Below, one piece after another: positions 58,257 to 64,000 of a stretch of DNA of 64,000 nucleotides. The position numbers were made by a program, and so were the translations under genes. The notes under the pieces are model-generated. The model searched no databases, was not told the DNA's origin, and saw only the letters and a list, made by a program, of their open reading frames with translations. This DNA comes from Ralstonia sp. NFACC01 (lineage in GTDB: Bacteria > Pseudomonadota > Gammaproteobacteria > Burkholderiales > Burkholderiaceae), in contig NZ_FOWV01000002.1 in NCBI RefSeq assembly GCF_900115545.1, positions 434,001 through 498,000 of the forward strand, in the 5' to 3' direction. Position 1 is the first letter of the stretch; the number at the start of each line of letters is the position of its first letter.

Positions 58257-60364
58257 GCGATCTGCCATGGGACCTTTACCTCGCGTTGCTCAACACCTTG
58301 ACGGTGGCGACCACGCTCGTCATCTTCATCAGTACCGCCGACGACTTTTTCCTGGATGCCTTCTATTGGGTGCGGGAGCTGTGGCTCTGGCCGCAGCGTG
58401 GCCGCACCCCCGTCACGATCTCGGCGCAGTCGCTGCGTGAGCGCGAAGAGCAATGGCTCGCCATCATGGTGCCGGCGTGGAAGGAGTACGACGTCATCGC
58501 CAAGATGGTCGAGAACACCCTGGCGACGATGGAGTACACGCGCTTCATCATCTTTGCCGGCGCGTACCGCAACGATGCGGAGACCACCACCGAGGTCGAG
58601 CGCATGGTGCGCCGCTATCCCGGCCGCGTGGTGCGCGCAGCCGTCACGCACGATGGCCCGACGTGCAAGGCCGACTGCCTGAATACCATCATCCAGACCA
58701 TCATCCGGCATGAGGCAGGCCACGGCATCCGCTTTGCGGGCGTGATCATGCACGACTGTGAAGACGTGATCCACCCGCTGGAGCTGAAGTACTTCAATTA
58801 CTTCATCATCGATCAGGATCTGGTGCAGTTACCGGTGCTATCGCTTGAGCGCAAGTGGTACGAGTGGGTGGCCGGCACGTACATGGATGATTTTTCAGAG
58901 ACGCACCAGAAAGACCTGGTGGCACGCCAGGCGCTGACCGGCACTGTGCCGGGGGCCGGCGTGGCGCTGTGCTATAGCCGCCGTGCGATCGAGGCGGTGA
59001 TGAAGGTACGCGGCGATTCTCCGTTCAACACCAGCACGCTTACGGAAGACTACGACTTCAGTTTCCGCCTGCGCGAACTGGGCATGCGCGAAGCGTTCGT
59101 GCATTTCCCGATCTGCGAGAACGCAGCGCCGGCCGAAGACGCCGCGGGCAAGACGCGCACACGCTGGCACCTGGGGCGGCGCAAGGGCACGCGTCCGCAA
59201 CTCCTGGCCACGCGCGAATACTTTCCGAGCACGTTCCGCACGGCGTATCGCCAGCGCGCACGCTGGGTGCTCGGCATTGCGTTCCAGGGCTGGTTGCAGA
59301 TGGGCTGGAACGGCAATCTCATCACGCGCTACATGTTCTTCCGGGACCGCAAGGGCGTGCTGACGGCGCTGTTCTCGATCCTGGCGTATGTGCTCTCGCT
59401 CAACTATCTGGCGCTTGGCGCACTGATGGCAAAAGGCGTGGTCACGATTCCGGATGGCACGTTCGTGGTCGGCAGCTTCTGGATGCAGGACCTGCTGGCT
59501 GTCAATGCCGCGCTGCTGTTCAACCGACTGGCGCAGCGCGTGTACTTTGTCGGTCGGCTCAATGGCCCGCTGCAAGGCGTGCTGTGTCTGCCCAGGCTCG
59601 TCGTGAACAACTTCATCAACTTCTTCTCGGTATGCCGGGCGTGGAAGATCTTCCTGATCTACTGCCTGACCGGCAAGCCCATCGCCTGGGACAAGACGCA
59701 GCACACCTATCTGTCGAACGACGCGCTCGGCCGCACGCGCTGCAAGCTGGGCGAAACGCTCGTCAAGTGGGAAGTGCTCACGCAGGAGCAGTTGGACGCG
59801 GCGCTTGCCATCCAGAGCCAAACCGGGCGGCGTCTTGGGCAGGTGCTGGTCGAGCAGGGCCTGGTGACGCCCGACACGCTGGCCGATGCGCTGGCCGAGC
59901 AGGTCGACCTGCCGCGCGTGAGTCTGACCAACGTCGTGCTGGGCGCGCTGGCCGATTGCCTGCCGCGCGACCTGGCTGTGCGGCATCACGTGGTGCCGTT
60001 CTCGATTGGCGAAGACGGTTCGCTCAACATCGCCGTGTCGGAGTTGCCCGACGGCGAAGCGTTGGAAGAGTTGGCGCGTGCTGCGGGCCGCAAGGTCGCA
60101 TGCTTCATGGCGTGCGACCACGAGATGTCGGCCGAGCTGGCGCAGATGGCCGATCCCAACCGCCGTGCGACGGTCGTGTTTGGCCCGGCGGCGCATTCGG
60201 CCATGCTGGCCGTCGAATCCATGACGGGCGCCGGCCCAGGTGTTGCAGCCGGCACGGCACCCGCACCCGAGGCTTCCACCATCCCCCCCATTCACGTGCC
60301 GCCGGACTTGGCCCCCGGGCCAGACCCTCGGCCCAATCCATCAGTTGCGGGAGGTGTGGCATGA
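58253..60364 (+). CDS. nfrB: N4-receptor glycosyltransferase with c-di-GMP-type MshEN domain
   Basis: 703 aa. A membrane helix near residue 10-28 is followed by a family 2 glycosyltransferase (MHDCEDV near 165, TLTEDYDFS near 262, RQRARW near 333) and further membrane helices to about 480. The C-terminal part has a tandem MshEN motif: KLGETLVKWEVLTQEQLDAA, a five-residue spacer, then RLGQVLVEQGLVTPDTLADA. In E. coli NfrB such a domain binds c-di-GMP and switches on synthesis of a ManNAc-containing exopolysaccharide that phage N4 uses as receptor. The first copy has Lys in place of Arg. Overlaps nfrA by four bases. Confidence 0.92.
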   Translation: MSDLPWDLYLALLNTLTVATTLVIFISTADDFFLDAFYWVRELWLWPQRGRTPVTISAQSLREREEQWLAIMVPAWKEYDVIAKMVENTLATMEYTRFIIFAGAYRNDAETTTEVERMVRRYPGRVVRAAVTHDGPTCKADCLNTIIQTIIRHEAGHGIRFAGVIMHDCEDVIHPLELKYFNYFIIDQDLVQLPVLSLERKWYEWVAGTYMDDFSETHQKDLVARQALTGTVPGAGVALCYSRRAIEAVMKVRGDSPFNTSTLTEDYDFSFRLRELGMREAFVHFPICENAAPAEDAAGKTRTRWHLGRRKGTRPQLLATREYFPSTFRTAYRQRARWVLGIAFQGWLQMGWNGNLITRYMFFRDRKGVLTALFSILAYVLSLNYLALGALMAKGVVTIPDGTFVVGSFWMQDLLAVNAALLFNRLAQRVYFVGRLNGPLQGVLCLPRLVVNNFINFFSVCRAWKIFLIYCLTGKPIAWDKTQHTYLSNDALGRTRCKLGETLVKWEVLTQEQLDAALAIQSQTGRRLGQVLVEQGLVTPDTLADALAEQVDLPRVSLTNVVLGALADCLPRDLAVRHHVVPFSIGEDGSLNIAVSELPDGEALEELARAAGRKVACFMACDHEMSAELAQMADPNRRATVVFGPAAHSAMLAVESMTGAGPGVAAGTAPAPEASTIPPIHVPPDLAPGPDPRPNPSVAGGVA

Positions 60365-62094
60365 CACGCGAGAGAGCAGACCGTTTAACCGTGCGCCGGT
60401 TGCGCTGGCCGATTGCCGCGGCAGTGTGGGTGCTGTGTCATGGCGTATCGCTGGCAGAGCAGCCTGCGCCGTTGCAGCCCGATGCCTACTTTCGCGCCGA
60501 TCGCGCCTATCACGCCATCGACGCCAACAAGCTTGACGATGCCGAGGCCGCCACGCGCGCGGCATTGGCCGTGCAGCCAGACAGCTTGCAACTGAATCTG
60601 TTGCTGCTCGATGTGCTTACGCGCAAGGGCCAGTTGGATGCGGCACGCGCGCAGGCCGACGCGCTGCTGCGGAAATATCCCGACGAGCCACGCGTGTACG
60701 CGCAGCACGGGTTCCTAGCGCAGAAAGCAAATGACCCCGCTGTGGCCGAGCAGGATTTTGCGCACGCCGTGCAAGGCACCGACTGGACCCCGCAGGAGCA
60801 GCGCAACCTGCATCTGGCCTGGTCGGATAGTGCGTACTCCGCCAAGCATCCGCAGGCTGCCCTCGATGCGCTCAGCGGCATGAAGGACGAGCCCGATGCC
60901 GACGTGCAGGTGCGCCTGGCGCAGTCACGCTTGCAATTGGGCGATCGGGATGGCGCAACCCAAGCGGCCACGCTGGCCGCCGAACACGCTACGGACCCGG
61001 CGCGGCAGCGCTACGCCAAGGCGCTGCTCGCCCAGGCAATGGCGCCCGAAGCGCAGGGTGACGCCACTTCCGCCAATGATCCGCGCGTGATCGGTCAGCG
61101 TGAGTTGAACGAGGCTTACAGCCATCTGCGTGCGCGTGACGACCGCGCTGCATTGGCAGCGTTCCAGCGCGGCTTCGCCACGGGCGAGGGTAACTGGACC
61201 CACTACGCCGATGCCGCCTACGCAGCAAAGCGGCTGGGCGACAACCCGACTGCCATCAAGCTCTTCCGGGAAAGCCTCGACCATGCCGATGCCGATGCCA
61301 AGAGCGACCGCGGTGGCAATGGAGACGACCGCCTTCAACCGGATCGCCGCTTCGGTTACCGGCGTGAAGTCGAGCAGATGCAGCGCACGTTCGGCATGGT
61401 TCTCTCTGGCGCGTATCAAACGTCTGCATTCGGTTTGCCCAACACGGTGAGCGCGGGGCAGGCTGGCGCAGAGGTGTACTGGCAACCGCCCGGTATCGGC
61501 TACCGTGACGGCAGCATCTTCCAGCTCTTCGTGCGCGGCTACGACAGCGTGTACGACCGCAACGGCAACACGGGTCTGCCGACCGCGCAGGGCTCCGTGG
61601 GCGCACGCTACAAGCCGATCAAGGACATCAACCTGGTGTTCACCGCCGAGCGTCTCTTCCGCATCGGGCAACTGACCACCAACGATACATTGCTGCGCAT
61701 CGGCTTCTCGACCGACCAGGGGCTCGACCTGCAGGTCACCAAGCCGCGCTGGCAGACGTGGCAGGTGTTTGGCGAGGGCGCGTACTTCCTCAACCAGGGC
61801 CGCATGATCGTCAGCACGGAAATGCGCTACGGACACACGTGGTTGCTCAACTCGATCAGCGATCGCCTGACGGTCTATCCGCATATCGTGCTGGCGGGCG
61901 ATCACGACAACAAGGCGATCGGGCAGCGGCTCGCGCTTGGTGTTGGCCCAGGCATCAACTTTCGCTACTGGTTTCGGGAGTCGCACTACGCAGCGCCGGC
62001 CAGTTGGCTGGATTTGACCGTGCAATACCGCTTGCCGTTGACGCATGCGGATCGAGCAAAAGGGGTGGTCGCGCGAGCCATTCTTTGGTTCTAA
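60361..62094 (+). CDS. nfrA: N4 adsorption protein A-like outer-membrane exporter
   Basis: 577 aa, shorter than E. coli NfrA (about 990). A signal peptide (about 1-31) is followed by TPR-like helical repeats from about 40 to 330 (VYAQHGFLAQKANDPAVAEQ, AALAAFQRGFATGEGNWTHY). A C-terminal beta-barrel part begins near 345 and ends ARAILWF, with the terminal Phe of outer-membrane barrels. It is expected to export the polysaccharide made by NfrB. The ATG overlaps the nfrB stop by four bases. Confidence 0.88.
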   Translation: MTRERADRLTVRRLRWPIAAAVWVLCHGVSLAEQPAPLQPDAYFRADRAYHAIDANKLDDAEAATRAALAVQPDSLQLNLLLLDVLTRKGQLDAARAQADALLRKYPDEPRVYAQHGFLAQKANDPAVAEQDFAHAVQGTDWTPQEQRNLHLAWSDSAYSAKHPQAALDALSGMKDEPDADVQVRLAQSRLQLGDRDGATQAATLAAEHATDPARQRYAKALLAQAMAPEAQGDATSANDPRVIGQRELNEAYSHLRARDDRAALAAFQRGFATGEGNWTHYADAAYAAKRLGDNPTAIKLFRESLDHADADAKSDRGGNGDDRLQPDRRFGYRREVEQMQRTFGMVLSGAYQTSAFGLPNTVSAGQAGAEVYWQPPGIGYRDGSIFQLFVRGYDSVYDRNGNTGLPTAQGSVGARYKPIKDINLVFTAERLFRIGQLTTNDTLLRIGFSTDQGLDLQVTKPRWQTWQVFGEGAYFLNQGRMIVSTEMRYGHTWLLNSISDRLTVYPHIVLAGDHDNKAIGQRLALGVGPGINFRYWFRESHYAAPASWLDLTVQYRLPLTHADRAKGVVARAILWF

Positions 62095-62340
62095 GCAACC
62101 CTGGATTCAAGCAGACCCCAGTCAGAGGTGTCGCAGATGAAACGTTTTTGACCGCCGAGGGAAACGGGTAACAAAGAGAAATGGCAGCGGCGTCCGAAGG
62201 ATGGCGTCGCAGCGCCATGGCGAGTCAAAGCGGGACGCTTGGCACGGCCTTCGCTCATTGGCGAAGTCTGTGCCGGCGTCAGAAGCGACACGTTCGTCGT
62301 CGCGCTTTGCATGCGCCGATGCGGATGACTGGGGGGAATC

Positions 62341-63600
62341 ATGACAGGAAAAATTTTGACCGTGTTCGGCACGCGCCCGGAGGCCATCAAGATGGCGCCG
62401 CTGGTGCAGGCATTGCAGGCCGAGGCAGGTTTTGAGTCGGCGGTGTGCGTGAGTGCGCAGCACCGGCAGATGCTGGATCAGGTGCTGGAACTCTTCGGCA
62501 TCGTGCCGGAGTTTGACCTCAACCTGATGCGGCCTGGGCAGACGTTATCCGACATCACGTCGAACGTGCTGGGCGGCATCGACGGCGTGCTCGATGCCTA
62601 CAAGCCCGATGCCGTGCTCGTCCACGGCGACACGACGACCACGCTGGCGGCAAGCCTTGCGGCGTTCTACCGGCGCATTCCGGTCGGGCATGTGGAAGCG
62701 GGTCTGCGCACCGGCAACATCTGGTCGCCATGGCCGGAAGAGTTGAACCGGCGTGTTACCGATTCTGTGACGACCTGGCATTTCGCGCCCACGGCCGAAT
62801 CGCGCCAGAACCTGCTGGACGAGGGCATCGACCCGGAGCAGGTCACGCTTACCGGCAACACCGTCATCGATGCGTTGCTGGCCGTCAAGCACCGGCTGGA
62901 CGACGACACCACGCTCTCAGCGCAGATGGCGGCGCGCTATCCGTTCCTGGAAGCGGGCCGGCGAATGATCCTGGTGACGGGCCATCGCCGCGAGAACTTC
63001 GGCGAGCCGTTCGAGAACTTCTGCGTGGCGCTGCGCCTGCTGGCGGCGCGTCATCCGGATGTACAGGTCGTGTATCCGGTGCACCTGAACCCGAACGTGC
63101 AGCAGCCGGTCAACGCCATCCTCTCCGGCCACGACAACGTTCATCTGATTGCGCCGCAGGACTACTTGCCGTTCGTCTACCTGATGGACCGCGCCTACCT
63201 GATCGTCACCGATTCCGGCGGCATTCAGGAAGAGGCGCCCGCGCTGGGCAAACCGGTGCTGGTGACGCGTGATACCACCGAGCGGCCAGAGGCCGTGGCA
63301 TCGGGCACCGCGCGGCTGGTCGGCACCGATACGCAACGCATCGTCGATGAAGCAGAAGCGCTGCTCAAGAACACCGCTGAATACGAGCGCATGGCGCAGG
63401 CTCACAACCCCTATGGCGACGGCCACGCCTGTCGGCGCATTGTCGATGCGCTGAAGAAAGCCTTCACCACGCAGCCACAAATGGTGACGCGCGGCCCGCA
63501 ACTCATTCGCAAACCGGCTACCGAAGCCGAAATCATCGATCTGGAAGCGGCGCGTGCCACCGCGCAAGGGTCGTCAACGCAGCACCGCCTGAACGGCTAG
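62341..63600 (+). CDS. wecB: UDP-N-acetylglucosamine 2-epimerase (non-hydrolysing)
   Basis: 419 aa. Typical blocks are [56 protein letters not shown] and [19 protein letters not shown], all of WecB type. It makes UDP-ManNAc, the substrate of the NfrB pathway in E. coli. GGGGGGAAT precedes the ATG at 62341. The 246 bases between it and nfrA contain no gene I can support. The C-terminus is about 45 residues longer than E. coli WecB and low in recognisable structure. Confidence 0.93.
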   Translation: MTGKILTVFGTRPEAIKMAPLVQALQAEAGFESAVCVSAQHRQMLDQVLELFGIVPEFDLNLMRPGQTLSDITSNVLGGIDGVLDAYKPDAVLVHGDTTTTLAASLAAFYRRIPVGHVEAGLRTGNIWSPWPEELNRRVTDSVTTWHFAPTAESRQNLLDEGIDPEQVTLTGNTVIDALLAVKHRLDDDTTLSAQMAARYPFLEAGRRMILVTGHRRENFGEPFENFCVALRLLAARHPDVQVVYPVHLNPNVQQPVNAILSGHDNVHLIAPQDYLPFVYLMDRAYLIVTDSGGIQEEAPALGKPVLVTRDTTERPEAVASGTARLVGTDTQRIVDEAEALLKNTAEYERMAQAHNPYGDGHACRRIVDALKKAFTTQPQMVTRGPQLIRKPATEAEIIDLEAARATAQGSSTQHRLNG

Positions 63601-63608
63601 GAGGCTTG

Positions 63609-64000
63609 ATGAAAGCGAAGCAAATCGGAGGCGGCGTGTTGGTTGCCTCCGCACTTGTTGCCGGGTGGCTGATCGTGGCGCCGCCGTGGGCTGGCGATGG
63701 ACGCGTACCTGCCATCGTGACCGGCGCGATGGACCAGGGTAGCCCCGGCGCCGACACCGACAAAAAAGCCCCAACGCCCGCATCTTCCAGGGCGACGGCC
63801 ACGGCTGCGCAACCCGTGCAGCCCACCGTTGTGGCAGCAGTAACACCCAGGCCCGTGACTGGAGGCGCGCGCGCTTACGGCTACGGCGTCATGGATGAGA
63901 ACGGACAGGTCATTCCACCGCCACGCACGGTGGTCATGACTGAAGTCCGCCCCGGCACGCCGGAAAACGAGACGACAGGTACAGACCGTGGCCACGATCG
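63609..64000 (+). CDS. Unrecognised membrane-anchored protein of the nfr operon (3' truncated)
   Basis: At least 130 residues from ATG 63609, eight bases after the wecB stop with TAGGAGG immediately before. One N-terminal membrane segment (GGGVLVASALVAGWLIVAPP) is followed by an Ala/Pro/Thr-rich linker and a possible periplasmic part (GARAYGYGVMDENGQVIPPP). It runs off the window. No known family. Its place directly after wecB suggests a periplasmic accessory of the polysaccharide pathway. Confidence 0.7.
   Translation, partial: MKAKQIGGGVLVASALVAGWLIVAPPWAGDGRVPAIVTGAMDQGSPGADTDKKAPTPASSRATATAAQPVQPTVVAAVTPRPVTGGARAYGYGVMDENGQVIPPPRTVVMTEVRPGTPENETTGTDRGHD

Noticed and set aside
58895-60295. 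Minus-strand ORF of 466 codons opposite nfrB
   Set aside because: Shadow of the NfrB frame, with no domain signature.
59584-60360. N-terminal extension of the nfrA frame inside nfrB
   Set aside because: Residues before ATG 60361 are Arg/Gly-rich shadow of nfrB; a signal peptide begins only at 60361.

Overview
The window looks like part of a Ralstonia replicon (Betaproteobacteria, Burkholderiaceae; pickettii/insidiosa/mannitolilytica type, possibly the second chromosome). This is inferred from high GC with strong third-position GC bias, beta-proteobacterial gene families (LysR, LysE, MocR and DUF2917 proteins, CzcCBA-type efflux, an Nfr/WecB locus) and an atypical KAS III next to copCD. The species was not confirmed by any search. 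I saw no rRNA, tRNA, insertion sequence or CRISPR array.

Region 1 (1-10.8 kb) is the distal late operon of a contractile-tailed prophage in Mu/SfV-type order: tape measure, N-like hub protein, P-like protein, V spike, gp46/gp25-like, J-like (gp47), gp48-like, tail fibre, DUF4376 protein, holin, GH19 endolysin, Rz and a nested Rz1. Three intrinsic terminators lie inside this co-directional operon, each just before a gene. A repeat-rich non-coding stretch (11.14-11.34 kb) follows and may be the prophage edge or a regulatory region.

Region 2 (11.4-24.7 kb) carries a secreted tandem-repeat protein, small lipoproteins, a DUF1345 and an AI-2E family membrane protein, a fosmidomycin-resistance-type MFS pump, an unrecognised 351-aa protein, a LysE/LysR pair, an 89-aa protein behind two LexA boxes, an MBL/SDR/phosphatase cluster, an M20 peptidase and copCD.

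Region 3 (24.8-41.2 kb) is a run of small regulator/enzyme modules in which operators can be read directly: LysR with a tautomerase, ArsR with a double AHSA1 protein, MarR with an alpha/beta hydrolase and an enoyl-CoA hydratase, a catalytically degenerate Nudix regulator (NrtR-like) divergent from SPFH and NAD-kinase-like genes, and a MocR regulator whose CTGTTCA boxes recur upstream of a TauD-like dioxygenase. An AraC/GyrI-type regulator is frameshifted.

Region 4 (41.2-49.5 kb) is a metal-responsive two-component system divergent from a CzcCBA-type RND efflux operon. The first gene of that operon encodes a small secreted protein of DPYTDGA repeats, related to the repeat protein at 11.5 kb. 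A CusR/CopR-like palindrome sits between the two transcription units.

Region 5 (49.5-64 kb) has a HIT protein, an MFS transporter, a TetR regulator with an orphan branched-chain-amino-acid-type binding protein, a 2-hydroxyacid dehydrogenase, a glycine-zipper lipoprotein, a methyl-accepting chemotaxis protein, and finally an nfrB-nfrA-wecB exopolysaccharide (phage N4 receptor type) operon. That operon has a coupled 26-codon leader ORF and an unrecognised fourth gene that runs off the window.
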